A stretch of DNA of 64,000 bases, from contig NZ_QUZU01000023.1 of the NCBI RefSeq assembly GCF_004682055.1, forward strand, positions 31,575 through 95,574, written 5' to 3'. Shown here in pieces: positions 7,840-15,845 of this stretch. Under the pieces are notes generated by a model. The model was not told where the DNA came from, made no database searches, and worked only from the letters and a program-made list of their open reading frames with translations. Source of the stretch: Pseudomonas kairouanensis (GTDB lineage: Bacteria; Pseudomonadota; Gammaproteobacteria; Pseudomonadales; Pseudomonadaceae). Each line of letters opens with the position of its first letter. Positions within the stretch are counted from its first letter, which is position 1. Position numbers and translations under genes: made by a program.

Positions 7840-8070
7840 ATGAAGCGTGAACACGTCATCGCCCGCCATGCCGAGGGGCAAATCTCGGCGACCCATGTCA
7901 TCCAGAACCCCGCCGACCTTGGCGAGTGGATCGTTTTCTTCAAAAAAAGCGGCGGGCGCAGCTTTTTCCTGGTAGACGAACAGGATGAAGTCGAATCCTT
8001 TGCCAGCCTCGATGAGTTGACCGAGACGCTGCGTGGGCTGGGGATCAAGTTTGCCGAGATTCACTTGTAG
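7840..8070 (+). CDS. Small conserved hypothetical protein, 76 aa
   Basis: Soluble 76-aa protein starting MKREHVIARHAEGQ, with alternating strand-like segments (HVIQNPADLGEWIVFF, GRSFFLVDEQDEVESF) and a C-terminal helix (LDELTETLRGLGIKFAEI). No signal peptide, Cys or recognised catalytic motif. It follows the putative lipoprotein gene closely (21 bp) and converges on another lipoprotein gene whose stop is 8 bases away. The compact beta-beta-alpha pattern suggests a small regulatory or binding domain, but I do not recognise the family. Confidence 0.65.
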   Translation: MKREHVIARHAEGQISATHVIQNPADLGEWIVFFKKSGGRSFFLVDEQDEVESFASLDELTETLRGLGIKFAEIHL

Positions 8071-8078
8071 CCCGCAGA

Positions 8079-8360
8079 CTATTTGCACACCACGACGACG
8101 CTGCGGCTTTTATAGTTGCCGACGTCCTTGCCCAGGGTCTTGTCGTCCTCGTTGAGCGAGGGCGTACCCTCAGTGCCAACGATGCGATAGCCGGTACCCG
8201 CGCAGGAGGCATCGGCTTTTTCGTAGCAACTGGCCCAGGAGTTGGCCTCGCCCGAACAGTCGATGGTCAGGCCTTGCTCGCCGTTTTTCAGGTACACGTC
8301 AGAAGTGGTGGTGCAGCCGGCCAGCGCCAGTACCGCAGTCAGTGCCAGTAGTCTATTCAT
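8079..8360 (-). CDS. Putative lipoprotein, 93 aa
   Basis: Small lipoprotein: MNRLLALTAVLALAGCTTTSD has a lipobox LAGC with Cys16. The mature portion carries DCSGEANSWASCYEKADASC and a C-terminal VVVVCK, so four further Cys probably form two disulphides. GxGYRIVGTEG in the middle is typical of small secreted pseudomonad lipoproteins of unknown role. It has GGAG upstream of the ATG at 8360 and converges on the 76-aa gene. Confidence 0.75.
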   Translation of the reverse strand: MNRLLALTAVLALAGCTTTSDVYLKNGEQGLTIDCSGEANSWASCYEKADASCAGTGYRIVGTEGTPSLNEDDKTLGKDVGNYKSRSVVVVCK

Positions 8361-8461
8361 GGAGGGTTCGTCATCGAGGGTGTTGGGGGAGGGGCGCTGA
8401 CACTGTCGTGGTGCGTCTGCGGCAGATTATAGCGAACGGCCATCTAGGTACAGACAAACAC

Positions 8462-8490
8462 AAAAAAGCCCCGTGACCGGGGCTTCTTTT
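8462..8490 (-). terminator. Rho-independent terminator
   Basis: The stem AAGCCCCG (8466-8473) pairs with CGGGGCTT (8478-8485) around a TGAC loop. Read on the minus strand it is followed by a run of T residues. It lies just after the stop of the 61-aa gene (8505) and probably ends its transcript. Confidence 0.85.
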
Positions 8491-8504
8491 AGAGCGCGCG
8501 GTAA

Positions 8505-8690
8505 TTACTTGCCCTTGGGACGCTTGCTCGACGCATGGCCCGCTTCATCGACAAACACTTCTGCGACCGCGATGGCTTCGCGCTCGGTGGCGAATGCGCC
8601 GGCGACGCTGTCACCGTGGAAGTTGATCAAGTGCCAGCCGTCTGCTCGCTGGGTGATCAGGTAGCCGTTCACGCCTTTTGGTTCTGACAT
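8505..8690 (-). CDS. Small conserved protein, 61 aa, DUF2188-like
   Basis: 61-aa soluble protein. The pattern GYLITQRADGWHLINFHGDSVAGAF followed by ATEREAIAVAEVF resembles small DUF2188-type domains (a strand with a GW motif, then a strand, then an EAI helix). The C-terminus is basic (SSKRPKGK). A terminator immediately follows. The assignment is by motif resemblance only. Confidence 0.6.
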   Translation of the reverse strand: MSEPKGVNGYLITQRADGWHLINFHGDSVAGAFATEREAIAVAEVFVDEAGHASSKRPKGK

Positions 8691-9001
8691 CTATTGGGAA
8701 TCTCGTGGTCTGGTTCAGAGGCGCTCATGATAGCGCCAAATGTCGCGGGCCAGCGCAAGTTATTGTAGGTCAGTGTCCCTCGGTCAAAAGCATGCTAAAA
8801 AGGTTGCAGCCCTCACCAATCGTGAGGCGTGGATGTTTTTTAGCCTGCCGGCGCAGTGGCTCTTCGTAAGATCAGCGGAACTTACGCCGACATTTTTTCT
8901 CTATGATGACATCGCAACGCCAGCAGGACCCATTGTAAGGTGACTGCGGCCTGATTAGACTGCGCCGAATTTCGTACGCACAGCCCTTTGTAAGGACTTA
9001 T
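8691..9001. other. Gene-free region upstream of galU
   Basis: About 310 bp without a convincing gene. It holds the AlgU-like promoter at 8878-8905 and a weaker sigma-70-like pair, TTGTAA near 8934 and TAGACT near 8957, followed by the galU ribosome site AAGGA. The proximal half (8700-8860) shows no hairpin or ORF that I can support. Confidence 0.5.
8878..8905 (+). promoter_or_regulatory. AlgU (sigma-E type) promoter candidate for galU
   Basis: GAACTT (8878-8883) is a perfect match to the AlgU -35 element. It is followed by a 16-base spacer and TCTATG (8900-8905), which keeps the TCT core of the TCTGA -10 element. It lies about 100 bp before the galU start. Control by envelope stress would fit GalU's role in UDP-glucose supply for polysaccharides. 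Confidence 0.5.
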
Positions 9002-9841
9002 ATGATCAAGAAATGCTTGTTCCCAGCAGCCGGTTACGGCACTCGCTTCCTGCCAGCGACCAAAGCCATGCCCAAAGAGATGCTGCCGGTGGTGAACAAG
9101 CCACTGATTCAGTACGGCGTTGAAGAGGCACTGGATGCCGGCCTGAACGAAATTTCCATCGTGACCGGCCGTGGTAAGCGCGCCCTGGAAGACCACTTCG
9201 ACATCAGCTACGAGCTGGAAAACCAGATCAAGGGCACCGACAAGGAAAAATACCTGGTAGGTATCCGCAAGCTGTTGGACGAGTGCTCGTTCTCCTACAC
9301 CCGCCAGACACAGATGAAGGGCCTGGGCCACGCGATCCTCACCGGCCGCCCGTTGATCGGTGACGAACCGTTCGCCGTGGTCTTGGCGGACGACCTGTGC
9401 GTCAACCTGGATGGCAAGGGTGTTCTGGAGCAGATGGTTGATCTGTACAAGAAATACCGCTGCACCATCGTTGCGGTCCAGGAAGTGGACCCACAGGAAA
9501 CCAACAAGTACGGCGTGATCGCCGGCGACGAAATCGGCGATGGCCTGATCCGCGTACGCGACATGGTTGAAAAGCCAGCACCGGAAGATGCACCGTCGAA
9601 CCTGGCGATCATCGGTCGCTACATCCTGACCCCGGACATCTTCAAGTTGATCGAAGAAACCGAGCCAGGCAAGGGCGGCGAAATCCAGATCACCGACGCC
9701 CTGTTGAAGCAAGCCAAAGACGGTTGCGTCATTGCCTATAAGTTCAAGGGCCAGCGTTTTGACTGCGGCGGCGCTGAAGGCTACATCGAGGCGACCAACT
9801 TCTGCTACGAGCACTTCTATAAGACTGGCAAGGCCTACTGA
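9002..9841 (+). CDS. galU: UTP-glucose-1-phosphate uridylyltransferase GalU
   Basis: Makes UDP-glucose from UTP and glucose-1-phosphate for LPS core, exopolysaccharide and trehalose-type pathways. 279 aa, the normal bacterial length. The N-terminal nucleotidyltransferase motif AAGYGTRFLPATKAMPKEMLP begins at residue 9, followed by the substrate-binding NKPLIQYGVEEA. Sugar-phosphate contacts are expected around VEKPAPEDAPSNLAIIGRY and FDCGGAEGYIEA near the C-terminus. The start has AAGGA 6 bases upstream. A strong terminator follows, so it is probably monocistronic. Confidence 0.97.
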   Translation: MIKKCLFPAAGYGTRFLPATKAMPKEMLPVVNKPLIQYGVEEALDAGLNEISIVTGRGKRALEDHFDISYELENQIKGTDKEKYLVGIRKLLDECSFSYTRQTQMKGLGHAILTGRPLIGDEPFAVVLADDLCVNLDGKGVLEQMVDLYKKYRCTIVAVQEVDPQETNKYGVIAGDEIGDGLIRVRDMVEKPAPEDAPSNLAIIGRYILTPDIFKLIEETEPGKGGEIQITDALLKQAKDGCVIAYKFKGQRFDCGGAEGYIEATNFCYEHFYKTGKAY

Positions 9842-9870
9842 TTCACCGTAGTCCTACAGCGTTATAGAAA

Positions 9871-9897
9871 GAAAGCCACCTTCGGGTGGCTTTTTCG
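9871..9897 (+). terminator. Rho-independent terminator of galU
   Basis: AAAGCCACC (9872-9880), a TTCG tetraloop and GGTGGCTTT (9885-9893), then TTCGTTTTT. It lies 30 bases after the galU stop. Confidence 0.9.
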
Positions 9898-9949
9898 TTT
9901 TTCGGTCCCATGTAAGTCGGTATGCTGATGTCCTGCCGAGGAGAGTGAA

Positions 9950-11308
9950 ATGGCCTACGATTTTGACCTGTATGTAATTGGCGCCGGTTCCGGCGGTGTT
10001 CGCGCGGCACGTTTTGCGGCGGGCTTTGGGGCCAAGGTGGCCGTGGCGGAAAGCCGCTACCTGGGCGGTACCTGTGTGAATGTGGGCTGCGTGCCAAAAA
10101 AACTGCTGGTCTACGGCGCACACTTTGCCGAGGACTTCGAGCAAGCCAGCGGCTTTGGCTGGTCATTGGGTGAAGCGAACTTCGACTGGGCAACCCTGAT
10201 CGCCAACAAGGACCGCGAGATCAATCGCCTCAATGGCATTTACCGCAACCTGCTGGTCAACAGTGGCGTGACCCTGCACGAAGGGCATGCACGACTGATC
10301 GACCCGCACCAGGTGGAGATCAATGGCGAGCGGTTCACTGCCAAGCACATCCTGATCGCCACCGGCGGATGGCCTCAGATTCCGGAGATTCCAGGGCGCG
10401 AGCACGCCATTGGCTCCAACGAAGCGTTCTTTCTCAAAGAGCTGCCCAAGCGCGTGCTGGTGGTCGGCGGGGGCTACATCGCCGTAGAGTTCGCCGGTAT
10501 CTTCCACGGGCTGGGCGCGCAGACATCGTTGCTGTATCGCGGCGACCTGTTCCTGCGTGGGTTTGACGGTTCGGTGCGCACCCATTTGAAGGAAGAACTC
10601 ACTAAACGCGGCCTGGACTTGCAGTTCAATGCCGACATCGGGCGCATCGACAAGCAAGCAGATGGCAGCCTCAAGGCCACACTGAAAGACGGTCGTGTGC
10701 TGCAAGCCGATTGCGTGTTCTACGCCACGGGGCGCCGCCCGATGCTCGACAGCCTTGGCCTGGAAAACACCGGCGTGAAGCTCGACAAGCGTGGCTTTGT
10801 CGAAGTGGACGACCTGTACCAGACCACCGAACCGTCGGTCCTGGCCATTGGCGATGTAATTGGTCGCGTGCAGCTGACCCCGGTGGCCCTGGCCGAAGGC
10901 ATGGCCGTGGCGCGTCGCTTGTTCAAGCCTGAGCAATACCGCCCGGTGGATTACGCGATGATCCCGACGGCGGTGTTCAGCCTGCCTAATATCGGTACGG
11001 TTGGCCTGACGGAAGAAGAGGCGAAAGAAAAGGGCCACAAGGTGCAGATCTTCGAAAGCCGTTTTCGGCCGATGAAGTTGACCCTGACCGAGTGCCAGGA
11101 AAAAACCCTGATGAAGCTGGTGGTCGATGCCGACACCGACAAAGTGCTGGGTTGCCATATGGTCGGCCCGGACGCCGGTGAGATCGTCCAAGGCCTGGCG
11201 ATCGCGCTCAAGGCGGGCGCGACCAAGCAGCATTTCGATGAAACCATCGGCGTGCACCCAACGGCGGCGGAAGAGTTTGTCACCATGCGCACGCCTGTGG
11301 CGCACTGA
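9950..11308 (+). CDS. gor: Glutathione-disulfide reductase
   Basis: FAD- and NADPH-dependent reductase that regenerates glutathione in the cytoplasm. 452 aa. The N-terminal FAD site GAGSGGVRAARFAA precedes the redox pair in GGTCVNVGCVPKK (Cys42/Cys47 region). The NAD(P)-binding site is VVGGGYIAVEFAGIFHGLG near residue 170. FAIGDV-type FAD contact appears as LAIGDVIGRVQLTPVA, and the active-site base His is in GVHPTAAEE at the C-terminus. The ATG follows GAGGAGA. Its stop abuts the convergent KfrA-like gene with no gap. Confidence 0.95.
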   Translation: MAYDFDLYVIGAGSGGVRAARFAAGFGAKVAVAESRYLGGTCVNVGCVPKKLLVYGAHFAEDFEQASGFGWSLGEANFDWATLIANKDREINRLNGIYRNLLVNSGVTLHEGHARLIDPHQVEINGERFTAKHILIATGGWPQIPEIPGREHAIGSNEAFFLKELPKRVLVVGGGYIAVEFAGIFHGLGAQTSLLYRGDLFLRGFDGSVRTHLKEELTKRGLDLQFNADIGRIDKQADGSLKATLKDGRVLQADCVFYATGRRPMLDSLGLENTGVKLDKRGFVEVDDLYQTTEPSVLAIGDVIGRVQLTPVALAEGMAVARRLFKPEQYRPVDYAMIPTAVFSLPNIGTVGLTEEEAKEKGHKVQIFESRFRPMKLTLTECQEKTLMKLVVDADTDKVLGCHMVGPDAGEIVQGLAIALKAGATKQHFDETIGVHPTAAEEFVTMRTPVAH

Positions 11309-12316
11309 TCAGTCTTGTGGTGGCGCTTCTGGCGCCGTTGCAACGACGGCCGCCAGGCGCAACGCCTCGATACTGGCCTGGGCCTTGATCAGGTTCAGTT
11401 CCAGGGCTTTGTGGGTGTGCTGGTGAGCGATCACTGCCTCCTGATGTGATTGGCACTCCAGCACGGCAACCCGTAGGCGCTCTTGAAGCAGGGTGCGCTC
11501 GCTGTCTACCTGGCTCAGTTGCTCCCTCAGTTTGAGCTGCTGGGCCTGATCCTCGCGGACTTGTTCCTGCAAAGCGGCCAATTCCTTGGTCGTTACCCGA
11601 TGCTCAATCAATAGCCGCTCATTGTCGCGATGCAGCTGGGTGATTTCATCCTGGCGCACCAGTGCGCTTTGCTGGGCCTGGCGCAATTCGGCCTGAACCT
11701 GCTGTAGCTGGCCTTCGTGGCGGCGCTGTTCCTGCTCACGCTGTTCCTTGATCGCGTTGCGGTAATGCTCCAGCGCGTCGCGGGCATGCAGGTGCTTATC
11801 TTCCAGCGAGCGAATCTGTTCGTCCTTGTCGTTGATGCGCAACTCGTAATCGCTGCAAGCCTGGCTCAGTCCGGCATTGCGGGTTTGCTCGGTCTGCAGG
11901 CTGGTGCTGGCGGTTTGCAGGGCGGCGCTCTCTTCAGTCAGGGCGGCGGCCTGTATATCGAACTGTTGCTTGAGTTGGCTGTGGGCCTCTTCCAGTGCCG
12001 CTACCTGTGCGAGCAGGGCGGTTTTCTGCTGTTCAAATTGCGCCAAGGCCAAGTCGATGGGTTCTTGGGCTTTGTCTTTGAGGCGCTGGGCCAGCCTTGC
12101 TACCAGTTCGCCCAACTCATCATCGAGGGGCGCTTCGGTGATGGTCAGCCGGGTTTCGCTGTCGTCCAGCTCCTTCAAATAGCGGTGAATCGTGGTCTTT
12201 GAGCCGGTATTGCCCATTTCGATACGTACGGCATCGATGCTGGGGTTTTCGCCGCGGGCGAGGATCGCCAAGCGGGCCGTTTGAACTACTGCTTTATTGA
12301 TGCCGCCGCGAGCCAT
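11309..12316 (-). CDS. KfrA-type DNA-binding protein with long coiled coil
   Basis: 335 aa. Residues about 1-55 form a KfrA_N-like helix-turn-helix domain (AVQTARLAILARGENPSIDAVRIE, then TTIHRYLKEL). About 250 residues of Gln/Glu/Ala-rich coiled coil follow (for example EEAHSQLKQQFD and EQREQEQRRHEG). KfrA proteins are plasmid-borne DNA-binding autorepressors with an alfa-helical tail; chromosomal relatives are common in pseudomonads. It diverges from a tyrosine recombinase gene, with paired TACGTA sites between them that it may bind. It is not a structural maintenance ATPase: no Walker motif is present. Confidence 0.8.
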   Translation of the reverse strand: MARGGINKAVVQTARLAILARGENPSIDAVRIEMGNTGSKTTIHRYLKELDDSETRLTITEAPLDDELGELVARLAQRLKDKAQEPIDLALAQFEQQKTALLAQVAALEEAHSQLKQQFDIQAAALTEESAALQTASTSLQTEQTRNAGLSQACSDYELRINDKDEQIRSLEDKHLHARDALEHYRNAIKEQREQEQRRHEGQLQQVQAELRQAQQSALVRQDEITQLHRDNERLLIEHRVTTKELAALQEQVREDQAQQLKLREQLSQVDSERTLLQERLRVAVLECQSHQEAVIAHQHTHKALELNLIKAQASIEALRLAAVVATAPEAPPQD

Positions 12317-12343
12317 GGGGTCTCCGTCGATTTAGTACTGTGG

Positions 12344-12367
12344 TACGTAGTATGTATTTACGTACTA
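12344..12367. promoter_or_regulatory. Paired TACGTA sites in the KfrA/integrase intergenic region
   Basis: TACGTAGTA at 12344-12352 and TACGTACTA at 12359-12367 differ at one base and are 15 bp apart. TAGTAC also occurs at 12333-12338. They lie about 30-50 bp upstream of the KfrA-like start. KfrA proteins repress their own promoter through repeats at this position, so this is a candidate operator. Confidence 0.45.
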
Positions 12368-12486
12368 TATCATGAATATGGTTTGGTTTGAATTCGTCAT
12401 TTCTAAGATGGGATATTGGCGTATTATCCCGTGTCATCAGCATTTTAACCGGGCAAACACCTGCCAGCAGTATGAATAGGCTTCCC

Positions 12487-13413
12487 ATGAGCGATCTGGA
12501 TCGTTACCTCAATGCCGCCACACGCGATAACACGCGGCGCAGCTACCGCGCAGCCATCGAGCATTTCGAAGTGAGTTGGGGAGGGTTCCTGCCCGCCACG
12601 GCAGACAGCGTGGCTCGCTACCTGGTGGCCCACGCAGGTGTGCTCGCGGTCAATACTTTGAAACTGCGGCTTTCGGCATTGGCGCAATGGCATACCAGCC
12701 AAGGTTTTCCCGACCCAACCAAGGCGCCCGTGGTGCGCAAGGTGCTCAAGGGGATTCGTGCCGTGCACCCCGCGCAGGAGAAACAGGCTGAGCCGCTGCA
12801 GCTCAAGCACTTGGAGCAAGTGGTTGCGTCCCTTGAGCGCGAGGCAAAAGACGCGGCTCATGACCCTGCGCGGCTATTGCGCGCCAAGCGCGACACTGCG
12901 TTGATCTTGCTGGGTTTTTGGCGCGGCTTTCGTAGTGATGAACTCTGTCGGCTTCAGATCGAGCATGTACAGGCTACGCCCGGTGCCGGCATCAGCCTGT
13001 ATCTACCGCGCAGCAAAAGCGATCGCGACAACCTCGGCAAGACCTATCACACCCCGGCGCTGTTACGCCTTTGCCCGGTACAGGCCTACAGCGAGTGGCT
13101 CAGTGCTTCGGCGCTGGTGCGCGGGCCGGTGTTTCGTGGGATTGACCGCTGGGGCAATCTGGGCGAGGAGGGCTTGCACGCCAACAGTGTGATCCCGCTA
13201 CTGCGCCAGGCCCTGGAGCGCGCCGGCATGCCTGCCGAGCAATACACCAGTCACTCTCTGCGTCGGGGCTTTGCCACTTGGGCCCACCGCAGCGGTTGGG
13301 ATTTGAAGTCGTTGATGAGTTACGTCGGCTGGAGCGACATGAAATCGGCCATGCGCTATGTTGAAGCGACGCCCTTTCTCGGCATGACACTGGCTAGCCA
13401 ACCGCTGATTTGA
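12487..13413 (+). CDS. Tyrosine site-specific recombinase (XerC/D-like integrase)
   Basis: About 308 aa. The N-terminal SAM-like core-binding domain (residues about 1-90) starts MSDLDRYLNAATRDNTRRSYRAAIEHFE. The catalytic domain shows the first Arg in FWRGFRSDELCRLQ, the HxxR box HSLRRGFATWAH, the Trp/His position in VGWSDMKSA and the nucleophile Tyr in MRYVEA. ATGs at 12472 and 12487 both fit; 12487 has AGG six bases upstream. It is paired divergently with the KfrA-like gene, without flanking tRNA or att duplications, so it looks like a resident chromosomal recombinase rather than a prophage integrase. Confidence 0.85.
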   Translation: MSDLDRYLNAATRDNTRRSYRAAIEHFEVSWGGFLPATADSVARYLVAHAGVLAVNTLKLRLSALAQWHTSQGFPDPTKAPVVRKVLKGIRAVHPAQEKQAEPLQLKHLEQVVASLEREAKDAAHDPARLLRAKRDTALILLGFWRGFRSDELCRLQIEHVQATPGAGISLYLPRSKSDRDNLGKTYHTPALLRLCPVQAYSEWLSASALVRGPVFRGIDRWGNLGEEGLHANSVIPLLRQALERAGMPAEQYTSHSLRRGFATWAHRSGWDLKSLMSYVGWSDMKSAMRYVEATPFLGMTLASQPLI

Positions 13414-13440
13414 GATTTCTTCTATTAATACAGTCACCTG

Positions 13441-13477
13441 ATAGGGAAAACCAATCGCGAGCATCAGGTTTGCCAAT
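13441..13477. promoter_or_regulatory. OxyR-type operator upstream of ahpC
   Basis: Four tetranucleotides at exact 11-bp steps: ATAG 13441-13444, CAAT 13452-13455, ATCA 13463-13466 and CAAT 13474-13477, each pair separated by 7 bases. This matches the OxyR pattern ATAG-N7-CTAT-N7-ATAG-N7-CTAT at 12 of 16 positions. It lies 70-106 bp upstream of the ahpC start, where OxyR activates peroxide-defence genes. Confidence 0.65.
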
Positions 13478-13546
13478 GAGCCATCGATGCAGAGAGTGGG
13501 TAGGATTCACTTCATCAACTTCTTAACCCCTGACGGAGAGTCAACG

Positions 13547-14110
13547 ATGCCTATCATCAACAGCCAAGTAAAACCGTTCAAAGCTACCGCCTACAAAAAC
13601 GGCAACTTCGTAGATGTGACCGACGCTGACCTGAAAGGCAAATGGTCCGTTGTGTTCTTCTACCCAGCCGACTTCACCTTCGTTTGCCCAACCGAACTGG
13701 AAGACCTGGCCGACAACTACGCCGAATTCCAGAAGCTGGGCGTCGAGATCTACAGCGTTTCCACCGACACTCACTTTGCCCACGCTGCCTGGCACAACAC
13801 TTCGCCAGCCATTGGCAAGATCCAGTACACCATGATCGGTGACCCGACCCTGACCATCTCCCGCAACTTCGACGTACTGATCGAAGAAGCTGGCTTGGCC
13901 GATCGCGGTACTTTCGTGATCAACCCAGAAGGTCAGATCAAGATCGTTGAACTGAACGACGGCGGTGTGGGCCGTGACGCTTCCGAGCTGCTGCGCAAAA
14001 TCAAGGCTGCCCAGTACGTTGCTGCCCACCCAGGCGAAGTGTGCCCAGCCAAGTGGAAAGAAGGCGAAGCGACTCTGGCTCCATCCCTGGACCTGGTCGG
14101 CAAGATCTAA
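13547..14110 (+). CDS. ahpC: Alkyl hydroperoxide reductase peroxiredoxin subunit AhpC
   Basis: Typical 2-Cys peroxiredoxin that reduces H2O2 and organic peroxides, recycled by AhpF. 187 aa from the ATG at 13547, preceded by GGAGAG. The peroxidatic Cys is in PADFTFVCPTELEDL (about residue 47) and the resolving Cys in HPGEVCPAKWKEG (about residue 166). The C-terminus has the usual extended arm. ahpF follows 118 bp later on the same strand, beyond a strong terminator. Codon use is noticeably biased, as in highly expressed genes. Confidence 0.97.
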   Translation: MPIINSQVKPFKATAYKNGNFVDVTDADLKGKWSVVFFYPADFTFVCPTELEDLADNYAEFQKLGVEIYSVSTDTHFAHAAWHNTSPAIGKIQYTMIGDPTLTISRNFDVLIEEAGLADRGTFVINPEGQIKIVELNDGGVGRDASELLRKIKAAQYVAAHPGEVCPAKWKEGEATLAPSLDLVGKI

Positions 14111-14166
14111 GTCTGTGAAGCATCTAGGGCGGGTATCCGCACCTTAAGTAAGCTGCAACCGCCCTC

Positions 14167-14202
14167 AAAAACGCCCGGGCGAGATTCGCTCGGGCGTTTT
14201 TT
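14167..14202 (+). terminator. Terminator/attenuator between ahpC and ahpF
   Basis: AAAACGCCCGGGCG pairs with CGCTCGGGCGTTTT (one G-T pair) around a short AGATT loop and is followed by eight T residues. It should make ahpC the dominant transcript, with ahpF reached by read-through or its own promoter. Confidence 0.88.
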
Positions 14203-14228
14203 TTACCGAATCAAAAGGAATCGCCCGT

Positions 14229-15794
14229 ATGTTGGACGCCAATCTTAAAGCTCAGTTGAAGTCATACCTGGAACGGGTCACCCAGCCGATCGAGATCGTC
14301 GCCTCCCTCGACGACGGTGCGAAGTCCCAGGAAATGCTTGCCCTTTTGCAGGACGTAACCAGCCTCACCACGCTGATTACCCTGAAAACCGATGGTGATG
14401 ATGCGCGCAAGCCGTCGTTCTCCATCAACCGCCCGGGTGCCGAGATCAGCTTGCGTTTCGCCGGCATCCCCATGGGTCATGAATTCACTTCGCTGGTGCT
14501 GGCCCTGCTGCAAGTCGGTGGCCACCCGTCGAAGGCCAGTGTCGAAGTCATTGAACAGATCCGCGCCCTCAAAGGCGAGTTCAGCTTCGAGACCTACTTC
14601 TCGCTGTCCTGCCAGAACTGCCCGGACGTGGTCCAGGCGCTGAACCTGATGGCCGTGCTCAACCCGAATATCCGCCACGTCGCCATCGATGGCGCGCTGT
14701 TCCAGGCTGAAGTGGACGAGCGTCAGATCATGGCGGTACCGAGCGTGTACCTCAATGGTGTGAACTTCGGCCAGGGCCGCATGGGCCTGGAAGAAATCCT
14801 CGCCAAGCTCGACACCAGCGGTATCGAAAAAGCCGCCGAGAAAATCAGCGCCAAAGAGGCTTTTGATGTGCTGGTCGTCGGCGGTGGCCCAGCGGGTTCT
14901 GCCGCTGCAATCTACGCAGCACGCAAAGGCATTCGTACCGGTGTTGCCGCCGAGCGTTTCGGTGGGCAAGTGCTGGACACCATGTCCATCGAGAACTTCA
15001 TCTCGGTACAGGAAACCGAAGGGCCGAAACTGGCCAGCGCCCTTGAAGCTCACGTCCGTCAATACGACGTGGACATCATGAACCTGCAGCGCGCCAGTGC
15101 CCTGATCCCGGCGAAGAAGGCCGGTGAGTTGCACGAAGTTCGCTTTGAAAGCGGTGCGACCCTCAAGTCCAAGACCGTGATCCTGGCCACCGGCGCCCGC
15201 TGGCGTGAAATGGGCGTGCCGGGTGAGCAGGAATACAAGGCCAAGGGCGTGTGCTTCTGCCCGCACTGCGATGGTCCTTTGTTCAAGGGCAAACGCGTGG
15301 CCGTGATTGGCGGTGGCAACTCTGGCGTTGAAGCGGCCATCGACCTGGCCGGTATTGTGAGCCACGTAACCTTGCTTGAGTTCGACAGCAAGCTGCGCGC
15401 CGATGCCGTGTTGCAGCGCAAGCTCTACAGCCTGCCGAACGTGGACGTGATCACCAGCGCGCTGACCAGCGAAGTCAAAGGTGATGGCCAGAAAGTCACC
15501 GGGCTTGCGTACAAGGATCGCGACAGCGGTGAGTTCAAGACTGTGGATCTGGAAGGTATCTTCGTACAGATCGGTTTGCTGCCTAACACCGATTGGCTCA
15601 AAGGTACCGTGGAGCTGTCGCCCCGTGGCGAGATCATCGTCGATGCGCGTGGCGAGACTTCACTGCCAGGTGTATTCGCCGCCGGTGACGTAACGACCGT
15701 GCCGTACAAGCAGATCGTGATTGCAGTGGGTGAGGGCGCCAAAGCTTCCCTGAGCGCATTCGATCACCTGATCCGTACGTCCGCCCCGGCGTAA
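14229..15794 (+). CDS. ahpF: Alkyl hydroperoxide reductase flavoprotein subunit AhpF
   Basis: NADH-dependent FAD disulphide reductase that recycles AhpC. 521 aa. The N-terminal tandem thioredoxin-fold domain (1-200) carries the redox CxxC in SLSCQNCPDVVQAL near residue 129. The thioredoxin-reductase-like half has the FAD site VVGGGPAGSAAAIYAARKG (about 217), the CxxC in CFCPHCDGPLFKG (about 343) and the NADH site VIGGGNSGVEAAIDLAG. LPGVFAAGDVTTVPYKQ is the C-terminal FAD contact. AAGGA lies 8 bases before the ATG. Confidence 0.97.
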   Translation: MLDANLKAQLKSYLERVTQPIEIVASLDDGAKSQEMLALLQDVTSLTTLITLKTDGDDARKPSFSINRPGAEISLRFAGIPMGHEFTSLVLALLQVGGHPSKASVEVIEQIRALKGEFSFETYFSLSCQNCPDVVQALNLMAVLNPNIRHVAIDGALFQAEVDERQIMAVPSVYLNGVNFGQGRMGLEEILAKLDTSGIEKAAEKISAKEAFDVLVVGGGPAGSAAAIYAARKGIRTGVAAERFGGQVLDTMSIENFISVQETEGPKLASALEAHVRQYDVDIMNLQRASALIPAKKAGELHEVRFESGATLKSKTVILATGARWREMGVPGEQEYKAKGVCFCPHCDGPLFKGKRVAVIGGGNSGVEAAIDLAGIVSHVTLLEFDSKLRADAVLQRKLYSLPNVDVITSALTSEVKGDGQKVTGLAYKDRDSGEFKTVDLEGIFVQIGLLPNTDWLKGTVELSPRGEIIVDARGETSLPGVFAAGDVTTVPYKQIVIAVGEGAKASLSAFDHLIRTSAPA

Positions 15795-15811
15795 ATTCGG
15801 CCCGGTAAATG

Positions 15812-15842
15812 AAAAACCCCATGAGCGATCATGGGGTTTTTT
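15812..15842. terminator. Bidirectional terminator between ahpF and gloA
   Basis: AAAAACCCCATGA (15812-15824), a GCGA loop, then TCATGGGGTTTTT (15829-15841). A-tract and T-tract on opposite sides let it end both ahpF (plus) and gloA (minus). Confidence 0.9.
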
Positions 15843-15845
15843 CGT

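Noticed and set aside
12487..13413. Integrase as the edge of a prophage or genomic island
   Set aside because: Both flanks are core genes (gor, ahpC). There are no phage genes, tRNA or duplicated att sequence in view.
14262..15365. 367-codon open frame on the minus strand within ahpF
   Set aside because: Antisense to ahpF, rich in His and Gly as expected from reversed coding sequence. Not supported.
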